Assembly (NCBI RefSeq): GCF_000019965.1
Contig: NC_010571.1
Span: 2,489,001-2,553,000 of the forward strand
Origin: Opitutus terrae PB90-1
Lineage (GTDB): Bacteria > Verrucomicrobiota > Verrucomicrobiia > Opitutales > Opitutaceae
Reading direction: 5' to 3'
Length of the DNA stretch: 64,000 nt
Part shown: piece after piece, positions 19,101-27,368 of the stretch
Numbering within the stretch: the stretch's first letter is position 1
Layout: every line of letters begins with the position of its first letter
Made by a program: the position numbers and the translations under genes
The notes under the pieces: model-generated
What the model was told of the DNA's origin: nothing
The model's database searches: none
What the model saw: the letters and a program-made list of their open reading frames with translations, nothing else

Positions 19101-20636
19101 GAGCTCGCGGCGACGTTGACGGACGAGGCCGGGCAGACGCGCGTGGAGATTGAGGGCTATCAACTGCGGCGGACCGCCGTGGCCCGCGCGGAGCCGGCGG
19201 CGGACAACGTGCGGCTGGCGATCGGCGGCGGGCAGGGGCTCGCCGAATCGCTGCAGCTCGTGCGCGCGGCGCGCCGTGCGCCGGCGGCGGAGGAGATTGA
19301 GATCCAAGTCGAGGCGGCCGGGCTGAATTTCATCGAGGTGCTGTATGCGCTCGGACTGCTGCCGGTGGCGCCGGAACTGGAGGAGGCCTTTGGACTGGAG
19401 TGCGCTGGTCGGATCGTGCGCGTGGGCTCGGGCGTCAGCGGGTGGGCGCCTGGCGACGAGGTGATCGGCTATGCGAACGGCTGCTTCGCCCAGTATGTGG
19501 CGGCTCCGGTTCGGGCGATTGCGCGCCGGCCGGCTGGGGTGAGCGCGGTGGAAGCCGCTACGCTGCCGGCGGCGTTTGCGACCGCGCATCATGCGCTGGT
19601 GACGCAGGGGCGGCTCGCGCGCGGCGAGCGCGTGCTGATCCATGCGGCGGCGGGCGGCGTGGGCCAGGCCGCGGTGCAGATCGCGCGACACGTGGGAGCG
19701 GAGATTTTCGCGACGGCCGGCTCGCCGGCAAAGCGCGCGGCGCTGCGCGCGATGGGCGTGGAGCACGTGATGGACTCACGCACGCTCGCATTCGCCGACG
19801 ACGTGCGGGCGGCGACAGGTGGCCGCGGCGTGGACGTGGTGCTCAACTCGCTCGGCGGCGAGTTCCTGCGCGCGAGCTTGGAACTCGTCGCGCCGCACGG
19901 ACGGTTCCTGGAACTCGGCAAACGCGACCTCCTTCGCGGCGGCGCGCTCGAGCTGAAGCCGTTCGCACGGATCATCTCTTTCATCGTGATCGACGTGGGG
20001 CCCGACCTGCCGGGGTTCCCCGCGCTGTGGCGCGAGGTCGCCGAGCATTTCGAGCGTGGCATCTATCGACCGCTGCCGGTGACAGCGTTTCGGCTGAGCG
20101 AGCCGCAGCATGCGTTCGAGTTCATGGCGGCGGCGAAGCACATCGGGAAGATTGTGCTGACGGTGGACGCGCCCGAGATGCGTGCGCGCGCGATGTCCCA
20201 ACGGAGGCCGTCGCGCGGACGGAGCCTCGCGGCAATCCTGGGTGTGAGTGAATCCGCTGCGGAAATGCCGCCGCCGACCGCCGTCGTGGTCGAGCCCTCT
20301 CGCGGGCACGAGCGGCCGGAGCTGGCGACCGCGTACGTCGAGCCGGCGGATGAGACCGAGCGGAAGATCGCGGCGGTGTGGTCGGAGTTGCTCGGCGTCG
20401 CGCGCGTGGGGACACAGGACAACTTCTTCGAACTGCATGGCGACTCGCTGCTGGCGGCGCAGGTGGTGGCCCGGCTGCACGTCGCCGTGGGCGTGAAGCT
20501 GCCGTTGAGCGCGCTCTTTGATGCACCGACGGTGGCCGGACTGGCGACGCGCGTGCGCGGCTCCGCGGCGGCACCGCAGGTGACGAGGACGGCGGGCAAG
20601 CCGCTCGTGGGCGCGCAGGAGGAGGGCGAGATATGA
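13140..20636 (+). CDS. Type I polyketide synthase module KS-AT-cMT-KR-DH-ER-T
   Basis: The ATG overlaps the preceding stop in ATGA. KS (~10-435) has Cys182 in SACSTSL, His318 in HGTGTE and His358 in KTNLGH. AT has the nucleophile Ser626 in GHSLGEY and HAFH at 723-726, the malonyl-CoA signature. A C-methyltransferase follows (SAM motif ILEVGVGDG near 1106), then a KR with the NADPH motif GGFGSMG (~1525) and catalytic Tyr1667 in DYAAAN. Next is a DH with HxxxGxxxxP at His1790 and Asp1940 in HPALLD, then an ER with AAAGGVGQAA (~2169), and last a carrier domain (Ser2436 in HGDSLLA). All reductive sites look intact, so one alpha-methylated, fully reduced C2 unit is expected. If it extends a threonyl carbonyl, that gives a 4-amino-5-hydroxy-2-methylhexanoyl unit (inference). 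The domain order differs from the usual DH-cMT-ER-KR. Confidence 0.95.
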   Translation: MKHDETVELDGIAIIGLAVRFPGADSVEQFWANLRAGKESVSFFSDDELRAAGVDPATLAQPGYVKANGVLRDADKFDASFFGISPREAEAMDPQHRVFLELAWEALERAGYDPARTPGRVGVFAGAGLSTYLLKNLAPNRALVDSAGELPLLLGNNKDFVPTRVSYKLDLRGPSVNVNSACSTSLVATHLAGQSLLDYHCDLALAGGVSIQVPQVQGYRHTEGAIGSPDGHCRAFDAQARGTVSGNGAGIVVLKRLAEALADGDTIHAVIRGSAVNNDGADKVGFTAPSISGQSQVIAEALEVAGVSPAEISYVEAHGTGTELGDPIEMAALTQVFGTGHDRAAKCALGSVKTNLGHLDEAAGAAGLAKTVLALAHRELPPSLHFSTPNPKIDFAASAFAVNAQLTPWRTAPGVPRRAGVSSFGLGGTNAHVVLEEAPALRPTTPGRSQQLLVLSAKTERARNDAAQNLARHLELNPDADLADVSFTLAQGRQPFAHRRTIVARDAAEAVRALRAEPSARTSPASDVAPEVVFLFSGQGSQYPRMLAGLYATEPVIRREIDRGAEWLRPHLGFNLRELLASSDAAAAARLRQTAVAQPVLFLADYALAQLWRSWGIEPAALVGHSLGEYVAACVAGVFSFEDALGLVAARGALMQAQPPGGMLAVGLGEEPAAAVAAAHGLVIAAVNAGNACVLSGPLAAIEETARELAARDIAATRLETSHAFHSPMMEPVLAPLAAKVRAVERHAPRIPVASNVTGRWLTAEEARDPEYWARQVRAPVRFADNVTLVRERPGRILLEVGPGRALASMAQRVAKDTRVLTSLRTAAQSVDDLAHLLTTAGRLWEAGVEMDWTKFFAGQVRRRVVLPTYPFQRQRYWIEPPKPATSTPRDTVVTAEAAPASEPTHAMLASGLSELLAAETRAASRADCVEAPTYASFARALETWCGEVLYHYVTAGRTIAAGERESAAALRQRHRVLPAFTKAFDSFLHALAADGYLRHEGDDVVWLRASATVPSVARGREALLARFAEFRGIVRLVDHCTAHYAAALSGEIQAITVLYPDGSSELLESTARDAVRHTNKDVYIETLKAAIDQRLAAAGGRRVRILEVGVGDGLLAGRIAPGLQGRNVEYVATDLSRAFVAKAERAAVAAGLDFVRFGVLDISCDPVAQGFAAGAFDLVICLDVVHATPRLAETLGHLRTLLAPGGWLGVIEKVRAERWVDLVWGLAEGWWYFADADLRQHGPLLPAERWEALLRRGGFADVAVLPQTAQARATSDYALLLAEAPRAPRAAGADPAGQTRAAELSKWFYAPGWKPVPAPAPEEAHRGARVLVLLDDGGLGQALAEWLQRNGAVVTTAPAAAVRTIENWRVLLAGLGGAPTRIVHLGAATRDERTVRAKQFVHDLAQLAGALVGGTDPCTLTLVTRRGCAVQADEAVHPTKALLVGPLRVIPLECPHVAVRLVDVDTGDAPALDALTSEVESEPRAALVAWRNGQRWIETLERRPLAEAVGANQGLRERGVYLITGGFGSMGRAFARELAQSVRARLVLVGRHVDGEQQRRVLAEIVAAGGEAIAVQADVSNAVQVAHAVKTAREHFGAVHGVFHTAGVYDQGVMWERSPSAIDATLAPKVDGTLALSEALAGERLDLFVVCSSLASLRPVAGQVDYAAANAFLDAWAGEHARRTRTRTISIAWGMWQELGMMEHASIAPAQQQAVRDEIAREGWAQAGIAAWRRVLAHAPSGVVIVSPQPLRAPGWLGHPLLRERCDEQGRTDYVAHLDPRRHWVADEHRLDGRAVLPGTAYLELAHAAFVEHTGATAVELSEVYFLSPLVLERDEPREVRVVLHGDTFVVISRIGPDEWIEHARGEVRIATGAAAEAVARAEPLTACPVPDDAVRFGPRWRNLQELAFGERSGTATLALASEFANDVGGYRLHPALLDMATGFITLRHPLPDSLPFGYRRVIVRGPLPARLRSHVRVVDRGETTLELAATLTDEAGQTRVEIEGYQLRRTAVARAEPAADNVRLAIGGGQGLAESLQLVRAARRAPAAEEIEIQVEAAGLNFIEVLYALGLLPVAPELEEAFGLECAGRIVRVGSGVSGWAPGDEVIGYANGCFAQYVAAPVRAIARRPAGVSAVEAATLPAAFATAHHALVTQGRLARGERVLIHAAAGGVGQAAVQIARHVGAEIFATAGSPAKRAALRAMGVEHVMDSRTLAFADDVRAATGGRGVDVVLNSLGGEFLRASLELVAPHGRFLELGKRDLLRGGALELKPFARIISFIVIDVGPDLPGFPALWREVAEHFERGIYRPLPVTAFRLSEPQHAFEFMAAAKHIGKIVLTVDAPEMRARAMSQRRPSRGRSLAAILGVSESAAEMPPPTAVVVEPSRGHERPELATAYVEPADETERKIAAVWSELLGVARVGTQDNFFELHGDSLLAAQVVARLHVAVGVKLPLSALFDAPTVAGLATRVRGSAAAPQVTRTAGKPLVGAQEEGEI

Positions 20637-23600
20637 GCGCGCCGGCGTTGCTCGAAGAGCTGGCACGACTCCGCGTGGAGCTGTGGGTCGAGGACGGCAC
20701 GCGGCTGCGTTATCGCGCGCCGGTCGGCGCGCTGACGCCCGAGTACCTCGCGCGACTGAAGCAACACAAGGCCGAGATCATCGCCGCGCTGGCCGCGCAC
20801 GCGAGCGAGCCGGAACGAATTCCGCGGCTGCCGGACGCGCCGAGCTATGCGCTCTCGCAAGCGCAGTGGCGGCTCTGGGTGCTGACGCAGCTGGAGAACG
20901 CGGCGGCGGCATACCGTATCCCGCTGCATTTCGAGCTGCTCGGGCCGGTGCGGCGAGAGGTAGTCGAGCGCGTGTTCATGACGCTGGTGGCGCGGCACGA
21001 GGCGCTGCGCACAAGTTTCACGCTGGTCGACGGCGAGCCGCGGCAGGTGGTGCATCCGCGCCTGGAGCTGGCGATCGGATTCGCCGACCTGAGCGCCGCG
21101 GCCGATCCGGTCGGCGAGGCGCGCGCGCGCGGGCGGGCGCAGACGGTGCGGCCATTCGATCTCACGCGGGATCCGCTGTTGCGCGTGGAACTGCTGCGAC
21201 TCGCGCCGGAGCGGCACGTCGTGCTGTTCACGCTGCACCACATCATCGCCGACGGCACGAGCGTCGGCGTGCTGGTGCGCGAGTTTTCGGAACTGTATGC
21301 GGCGTTTGCGGCGGGACGGGAGAATCCGCTGCCGCCGCTGCGGATCCACTATCGCGATTACGCGGCGTGGCAGAACACGCAGTTGCGCGCCGGAGGGTTG
21401 GAACCGCAGCGGCGGTATTGGCACGATCGGCTCGGCGGTGAGTTGCCGGTGCTGGACTTGCCTACCGACCGGCCGCGGCCGGCGGCGCCGACGTTCCGCG
21501 GCGGTGAGCTGCCCTTCACGTTGACGCGGACGCAACTGGATGCATTGCGGGCGCTCGCGCAGCGGCATCAGGCGTCGCTTTTCATGGTGTTGACCGCGCT
21601 GGTGAAGGTGCTGCTGCACCGCCACACCGGGCAGAACGACATCATCGTCGGTAGTCCGATTGCGGGGCGCACGGATCCCGAGCTGGAGCCGCAGGTGGGA
21701 TTCTATGTGAACACGCTCGCGCTGCGCGACCGGGTCGAGCCGGGGCAGACCTTCGCGGAGCTGCTGCGTGCGGTGCGACAAACCACGCTCGAGGCATTCG
21801 ATCACTCGCTCTATCCGTTCGATTTCCTGGTGAATGAACTGCCGCTGAAACGCGACCTGAGCCGTTCGCCGATCTTGGATGTGATGGTGGTGCTGCAAAA
21901 CCAGGACGAGCGGGCGCGGCCGATGAACGGAGTGACGCTGCGGTCGTTTCTGGAGCCGTCGGACACGGCGAAGCTGGACCTGACGTTCTTGTTCAAGGCG
22001 TTCGACGACCGGCTGCAGGGGGCGATCGAATACAACTGCGATCTTTACGGGGCGGATCGGATCGAGCGGATGGCGGCACAGTTCGCCGTGCTGGCAGACG
22101 CCGTGCTCGCCGATCCAGGCACGGCGGTGGGGCGGCTGGAACTGCTGAGCGGGGCGGAGCGGCGGCAGGTGGTGGCGGAGTTCCAGGGTGCGGCGGGCGA
22201 GTGGGCGTCGGGCCGGACGCTGGTGAGCTGGTTCGAGGCGCAGGTGGCGCAAACGCCGGACGCGATCGCGGTGAGCGGCGAAGGCGCGGCGTTGAGTTAT
22301 GGGGAGTTGAACGCGCGAGCGAACCGGCTGGCATGGCGGCTGCGGCGGGCGGGCGTGGGGCCGGAGGCGCGGGTGGGGATGTATTTCGAGCGAACGGTGG
22401 ACCTGGTCGTGGGGATCGTGGCGATCCTGAAGGCGGGGGGAGCGTATGTGCCGTTCGATCCGGTGTACCCGGCGGAGCGGATCGGGTTCATGCTGCGGGA
22501 CGCAGCGCCGCGGGTGTTGTTGACGCAGCAGAAGCACGAGGCGTTCTGCCGCGGGCTGGTGGCGGACGGGACGGAGCTGGTGTGTGCGGACGATCGGTCG
22601 CTCGTCGGCGAGCGGACGGACAACCTCCGCGTGGACGTACGGCCGGAGCAGGCGGCGTATGTGATCTACACGTCGGGCTCGACGGGGCAGCCGAAAGGCT
22701 GCGTGGTGGAGCATCGGCAGGTGGTGCGGTTGTTCGAGGCGACGCAGGCGTGGTATCGGTTCGGACGAGAGGACGTGTGGACGCTGTTCCACTCGTATGC
22801 GTTCGATTTTTCGGTGTGGGAACTGTGGGGCGCGCTGCTGTATGGCGGACGGTTGGTGGTGGTGCCGTTCGAGACGAGCCGGTCGCCGGAAGCGTTTTTG
22901 GAGTTGTTGCGACAGGAGAAGGTGACGGTGTTGAACCAGACGCCGTCGGCGTTCCGCGGATTGATGGCGGCCGACGAGAGTGCCAGGCCGGCGCCGCTTT
23001 CACTGCGGTACGTGATCTTTGGCGGTGAGGCGTTGGAGCCGGCGAGCCTGGCGCCGTGGTGGGAGCGGCACGGCGACGAGCAGCCGCAGCTGGTGAACAT
23101 GTACGGGATCACGGAGACGACGGTGCACGTGACCTACCGGCCGCTGCGGCGGGCGGATGGGGAGAACGGCAGTGTGATCGGCCGGCCGATTCCGGACCTG
23201 CGGTTGTATGTGCTGGACGCGTTCCAGCAGCCGGTGCCGATCGGCGTGGTCGGGGAAATCTACGTGGGCGGAGCGGGCGTGGCGCGCGGGTACTTGAACC
23301 GGCCGGAGCTGACGGCGGAGCGGTTCGTGCCGGACCGGCTGGGCGGCCGGCCGGGGGCGACGCTGTATCGCTCGGGTGACCTGGCGCGGTGGCGCGCGGA
23401 TGGAGAGCTAGAGTATCTGGGCCGGGCGGATCACCAGGTGAAGATCCGCGGGTTCCGGATCGAGCTGGGCGAGATCGAGGCGGCGCTGGCATCGCATCCA
23501 GCGGTGCGCTCCGCGCTCGTGCTGCTGCGCGAGGAGCGCGGCGACAAATCGCTCGCGGCCTACGTCGTGTGGCGCGGCGAGCCGGTCGCGCCGGCGGTGC

Positions 23601-24046
23601 TCCGGGCGCATGTCGGCGAGCGCGTGCCGGAATACATGGTGCCCGCGGACATCGTCGGGCTGGCGGCGTTTCCGCTGACGCCGAACGGGAAGGTGGACCG
23701 GCGGGCGTTGCCGGCGCCGGATGCTGCGGCGCGCGTGACCGCGAAGGCGTTTGTCGTGCCGAAGACTCCAGCGGAGATCGCCGTCGCGGCGATCTGGGCC
23801 GAGGTGCTCGGCGTGGCGCGGGTGGGCGCGGAGGACAATTTCTTCGAGCTGGGCGGGCACAGCTTGAAGGCCACGCAAGTCGTGGCGCGACTGCGCGCGT
23901 CCTACGGAGACGTGGTGACGATCGCTGACGTGTTCCGCTGTCCGACGGTGGCGAGCCTGGCCGCGCGCGTGGCCGCCGCGCCGCGAACGGCTCCGGCGCC
24001 GATTGCGCCGGCGACGGCCGAGGAACTGGAGATGCTGAATGAGTGA
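20633..24046 (+). CDS. Nonribosomal peptide synthetase: TubC-type docking-C-A(Thr)-T
   Basis: The start overlaps the PKS stop in ATGA. The first ~50 residues match a TubC-type N-terminal docking domain (LLEELARLRVELWVEDGTRL, then LKQHKAEIIAAL), as expected where a peptide synthetase takes a chain from a PKS. A C domain follows (HHIIADG near 202), which should accept the polyketide-extended intermediate. The A domain has its core near 680 and the pocket code DFWNIGMVHK (threonine). The carrier serine is ~1077 in FFELGGHSLKA. Bases 22124-23543, covering the end of the C domain and most of the A domain, are almost identical to 11170-12589 in the second synthetase, with about fourteen residue differences, so one copy is a recent duplicate or has been converted by the other. 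Confidence 0.95.
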   Translation: MSAPALLEELARLRVELWVEDGTRLRYRAPVGALTPEYLARLKQHKAEIIAALAAHASEPERIPRLPDAPSYALSQAQWRLWVLTQLENAAAAYRIPLHFELLGPVRREVVERVFMTLVARHEALRTSFTLVDGEPRQVVHPRLELAIGFADLSAAADPVGEARARGRAQTVRPFDLTRDPLLRVELLRLAPERHVVLFTLHHIIADGTSVGVLVREFSELYAAFAAGRENPLPPLRIHYRDYAAWQNTQLRAGGLEPQRRYWHDRLGGELPVLDLPTDRPRPAAPTFRGGELPFTLTRTQLDALRALAQRHQASLFMVLTALVKVLLHRHTGQNDIIVGSPIAGRTDPELEPQVGFYVNTLALRDRVEPGQTFAELLRAVRQTTLEAFDHSLYPFDFLVNELPLKRDLSRSPILDVMVVLQNQDERARPMNGVTLRSFLEPSDTAKLDLTFLFKAFDDRLQGAIEYNCDLYGADRIERMAAQFAVLADAVLADPGTAVGRLELLSGAERRQVVAEFQGAAGEWASGRTLVSWFEAQVAQTPDAIAVSGEGAALSYGELNARANRLAWRLRRAGVGPEARVGMYFERTVDLVVGIVAILKAGGAYVPFDPVYPAERIGFMLRDAAPRVLLTQQKHEAFCRGLVADGTELVCADDRSLVGERTDNLRVDVRPEQAAYVIYTSGSTGQPKGCVVEHRQVVRLFEATQAWYRFGREDVWTLFHSYAFDFSVWELWGALLYGGRLVVVPFETSRSPEAFLELLRQEKVTVLNQTPSAFRGLMAADESARPAPLSLRYVIFGGEALEPASLAPWWERHGDEQPQLVNMYGITETTVHVTYRPLRRADGENGSVIGRPIPDLRLYVLDAFQQPVPIGVVGEIYVGGAGVARGYLNRPELTAERFVPDRLGGRPGATLYRSGDLARWRADGELEYLGRADHQVKIRGFRIELGEIEAALASHPAVRSALVLLREERGDKSLAAYVVWRGEPVAPAVLRAHVGERVPEYMVPADIVGLAAFPLTPNGKVDRRALPAPDAAARVTAKAFVVPKTPAEIAVAAIWAEVLGVARVGAEDNFFELGGHSLKATQVVARLRASYGDVVTIADVFRCPTVASLAARVAAAPRTAPAPIAPATAEELEMLNE
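22124..23543 (+). repeat. Copy 2 of the 1420-base adenylation-domain duplication
   Basis: Partner of 11170-12589, same strand, no insertions or deletions. It lies in the single-module synthetase after the PKS. Divergence resumes just after the a8 motif region (GDRRLAGY against DKSLAAY), so the unit swapped or duplicated is nearly a whole A domain core. Confidence 0.93.
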
Positions 24047-27000
24047 CGGACCGACAATCGCCGAACTGAAGGAGCGCGCCCGGGCGGGCGACGCCGGTGC
24101 GCTGCAGGCGTTGCGCGGCCGTGGCTTCTTCGCCGGCAAATCCGGGGACACTCAGAGCTGGCCGGTGTCGGCGGCGCAGCGCCGGCTGTGGGTGATTGAT
24201 CGGATGATGCCCGGGCTGCCGGTCTACAATATCGCGACGGCGCTGCAGCTCGACGGGGCGCTCGATGTGGACTCGCTGCGGCGGGCGGTGCACGCGTTGA
24301 TCGAGCGGCACGAAGCGCTGCGCACGACCTTCACCGAAGTGGACGGAGAACCGCGGCAGCTGATCGGCGCGGTGGACCCGGCGGTGTGGCGCGAACTCGA
24401 TCTCAGCGGCGCAACGGATCCCCTCGCGGAAGCGCGAGTGCGGGCGGCCGACGAGGCGGCGCAGCCGTTTGATCTGGGACGCGGTCCGCTGTTTCGCTGC
24501 ACGCTCGTGCGGCTGGCGACCGAGCGGCACCTGCTGCTTTGCACGCTACACCACATCGTCAGCGACGCCTGGTCCGCGGAGATCATGCAACGCGAGCTGG
24601 CGGCGCTGTATGGGGCGTTTGCGGGAGGTGCAGCAAACCCCCTTCCTCCGCTGCCGCGGCAGTATCGCGATTTCGCGCGCTGGCAGAACGAACAGCTGGC
24701 CGGTCCCGCGGGGGAGCGCGCGCGAGCGGCCTGGCTGCGTCAACTGGGCGGCGAGCGCACGACGCTCGCGTTGCCCACCGATTTCGTGCGACCGGCGGTG
24801 CAGAACGCCGCGGGCCGGACGTTCCGGTTCGCGCTGGGCCGCGACACATCACGAGCCCTGGCGGAGCTGGGCCGGGCGCATGGTGCCACGACGTTCATGA
24901 CGCTGGTGGCGCTGCTGAAACTTCTGCTGGCCCGCTACACGGGGCAGGAAGACATCAGCGTGGGCAGCCCGGTGGCCGGACGCGAGCGGGTGGAGTGGGA
25001 GGGAATGATCGGGTTCTTCGTGAACACGCTCGTGCTGCGGGATCGCGTGGCGCGCGACGACACGTTCGTGACGCTGCTCGCGCGGGTGCGTGAAACCTGC
25101 CTCCACGCGTATGAGCACCAGGCGTATCCATTTGACCGGTTGGTGGACGACCTGAAGCTCGAGCGCGATTTCAGCCGGTCGCCGCTGTTCGACGTGTCGG
25201 TGCAGCTGCTCACCGGCGGCGCACGCGGCGGGACGGTGGCCGGACTGCGGCTGACCGAGTTTGATCACGGATTCTCGCCGGCAAAGTGCGACCTGAGTTT
25301 CGATTTCACGGACACGGGCGTCGAGCTGGTTTGTTCGCTGACCTATCACGCGGAGTTGTTCGCGGAAGCGCGGATTCGCCGGCTGGCGGACCATCTGCGG
25401 CAACTCGCGATCGCCATCGTGGCGGATCCGTCGTGCCGGCTCGGCGAATACGAGCTGCTCGCGCCAGAGGAGCGTCGGCGGCTGCTGGTGGCGTTCAATC
25501 CGACACCGGTCGCGGCGCCGATGGACACGCTGCCCGCGGCGTTTGAGCGCGTGGCTGCGCGACAACCGGCGGCGGCGGCCCTCCGGCACGGCGGTACCGT
25601 GCTCAGCTATGCGGAACTCGACGCCGGCGCGAATCGGATCGCGCAGCGGCTGCGCGCGCGGGGCGTGGCGCGTGAGGCGATCGTGGCCGTGATGCTCGAG
25701 CGCGGGTGCGCATGGACCGAGGCGCTACTCGGCGTGATGAAGGCCGGCGCCATTTATCTGCCGATCGATCCGGCGCTGCCGCCGGGCCGCGTGACGACGA
25801 TGCTGCGCGATAGCGGGGCGGTGCTCGTCATCACGTCGCCCGATCTGCAGGTGCGTCTGCCGGACGGGCTGGAGGTTCTCCTCGTGGAGCGCGCGGACGA
25901 GTCCACGATGGTTGACGGAGCGCGCGCGTCGGCCAATGCGCCCGCGCCGGCGGACGGCGCGTATCTGATCTACACGTCGGGCTCGACCGGGGAACCCAAA
26001 GGGGTGCTGGTCGAGCACCGCGGCCTGGTGAACACGATCCGGGACCAAATCGCGCAGCTGGGTTTGTCCGCGGCCGACCGGGTGCTCCAGTTCGCGAGCA
26101 CCTCCTTCGATGCCTCGCTGTTCGAGGTGTGGAACGCCTGGCTGAGCGGCGCGACGCTCGTGATCGCGCCGGAAGCGGCGCGGAGCGACGCAGCGGCGTT
26201 TCGCGCGTTGCTGCGCGAAGCGGCGGTGACGATGGCTGTGCTGCCGCCGTCATTCCTGCGCAGTTTGGATCGGGCCGAGCTCTCGCTGCGAATTCTGTTC
26301 ACCGCGGGCGAAGCGGCCGATCCGGAGGACGCGAGACACTATGCGGCGCGGCTTACCTATGTGAATGGCTACGGGCCGACGGAGGCATCGATCTGCAGCA
26401 CGATTCACGTGGTGCAGCCGGGCGACGCGATGCCTTTTGGCGTGCCGATTGGGCGTCCGATCGGAGGAACGCGAGCCTACGTGCTCGACGCGGCGGGTCA
26501 GTTGGCGCCCATCGGCGTGATCGGTGAACTGTGGGTGGCGGGAGCGGGCGTGGCGCGCGGCTACTGGCGCCGGCCGGAGCTGACCGCCGAGCGGTTCGCG
26601 CCGGATCCGTTTTTCCCGGGCGGTCGGATGTACCGCACCGGCGATCGGTGCCGCTGGCGCGAGGACGGCGCGCTGGAGTTTTTCGGGCGAACGGATGCGC
26701 AGATCAAGCTGCGCGGTTTTCGGATCGAGCTCGGCGAGATCGAGGCGGCGTTGCGCGGCTGCGCGGGAGTGCGGGAGGCGGCGGTGACGCTGCGGATCGA
26801 CGGCGGAACCGCGCCGCGACTCGTCGGCTACGTGGTGCCCGTCGAGGGCTCAGGCTTCGACGAGCCGGCGGTGCGCGAACAGCTTCGGCAGCGACTGCCG
26901 GACTACATGGTGCCGGCGGCGTTCGTGACGCTGGCGGCGATGCCGCTTTCGACGGCGGGCAAGATCGACCGGCGCGCGCTGCCGCCACCGACGGCGGTGC

Positions 27001-27368
27001 ACGCGGATTACGTGGCGCCGCGCGACGACGTCGAGCGCGTGGTGACCAGTGTGTTGAGCGAAGTCTTACGCGCGGAGCGGCTCGGCGTGCACGACGGGTT
27101 TTTCCAGCACGGCGGCAATTCGCTGCTGGCGATCCAGGCGATCTCGCGGCTGCGCGACACGTTCCGGCGCGAGCTGCCGATCACCGACTTTTTTGCGCAG
27201 CCGACGCCGGAAGGCGTGGCGGCGGCGCTCCGGCGTGACCTGGCGCAGCGCGAACACGTGGAGAAAGTCGCGCGGCTGATCCTGCGGCTCGCGGCGATGT
27301 CACCGGAGGAGAAGCAGCAGTTGCTCGCGCAGCGGCGGGGCGCGGGGGCAGGCGGAGGTGCGGCGTGA
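24039..27368 (+). CDS. Nonribosomal peptide synthetase, one module C-A-T
   Basis: The ATG lies 8 bases inside the previous gene. A ~35-residue N-terminal segment (PTIAELKERARAGDAGALQA) of unknown role precedes the C domain, perhaps a docking helix. The C motif reads HHIVSDA near 171: the catalytic histidine is kept but the usual glycine is alanine. The A domain core is near 645. Alignment to GrsA gives the code DAFVFAGICK, which shares positions 330-331 with phenylalanine/tyrosine pockets. A hydrophobic or aromatic substrate is my guess, with low certainty. The carrier domain has Ser ~1028 in FFQHGGNSLLA and is followed by the helical tail (MSPEEKQQLLAQRR) common at C-termini of such proteins. 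Its stop overlaps the next start in GTGA. Confidence 0.93.
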   Translation: MSDGPTIAELKERARAGDAGALQALRGRGFFAGKSGDTQSWPVSAAQRRLWVIDRMMPGLPVYNIATALQLDGALDVDSLRRAVHALIERHEALRTTFTEVDGEPRQLIGAVDPAVWRELDLSGATDPLAEARVRAADEAAQPFDLGRGPLFRCTLVRLATERHLLLCTLHHIVSDAWSAEIMQRELAALYGAFAGGAANPLPPLPRQYRDFARWQNEQLAGPAGERARAAWLRQLGGERTTLALPTDFVRPAVQNAAGRTFRFALGRDTSRALAELGRAHGATTFMTLVALLKLLLARYTGQEDISVGSPVAGRERVEWEGMIGFFVNTLVLRDRVARDDTFVTLLARVRETCLHAYEHQAYPFDRLVDDLKLERDFSRSPLFDVSVQLLTGGARGGTVAGLRLTEFDHGFSPAKCDLSFDFTDTGVELVCSLTYHAELFAEARIRRLADHLRQLAIAIVADPSCRLGEYELLAPEERRRLLVAFNPTPVAAPMDTLPAAFERVAARQPAAAALRHGGTVLSYAELDAGANRIAQRLRARGVAREAIVAVMLERGCAWTEALLGVMKAGAIYLPIDPALPPGRVTTMLRDSGAVLVITSPDLQVRLPDGLEVLLVERADESTMVDGARASANAPAPADGAYLIYTSGSTGEPKGVLVEHRGLVNTIRDQIAQLGLSAADRVLQFASTSFDASLFEVWNAWLSGATLVIAPEAARSDAAAFRALLREAAVTMAVLPPSFLRSLDRAELSLRILFTAGEAADPEDARHYAARLTYVNGYGPTEASICSTIHVVQPGDAMPFGVPIGRPIGGTRAYVLDAAGQLAPIGVIGELWVAGAGVARGYWRRPELTAERFAPDPFFPGGRMYRTGDRCRWREDGALEFFGRTDAQIKLRGFRIELGEIEAALRGCAGVREAAVTLRIDGGTAPRLVGYVVPVEGSGFDEPAVREQLRQRLPDYMVPAAFVTLAAMPLSTAGKIDRRALPPPTAVHADYVAPRDDVERVVTSVLSEVLRAERLGVHDGFFQHGGNSLLAIQAISRLRDTFRRELPITDFFAQPTPEGVAAALRRDLAQREHVEKVARLILRLAAMSPEEKQQLLAQRRGAGAGGGAA

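Noticed and set aside
20063-22792. Minus-strand open frame of 909 codons spanning two genes
   Set aside because: It mirrors the PKS 3' end and the next synthetase and has no protein-like composition.
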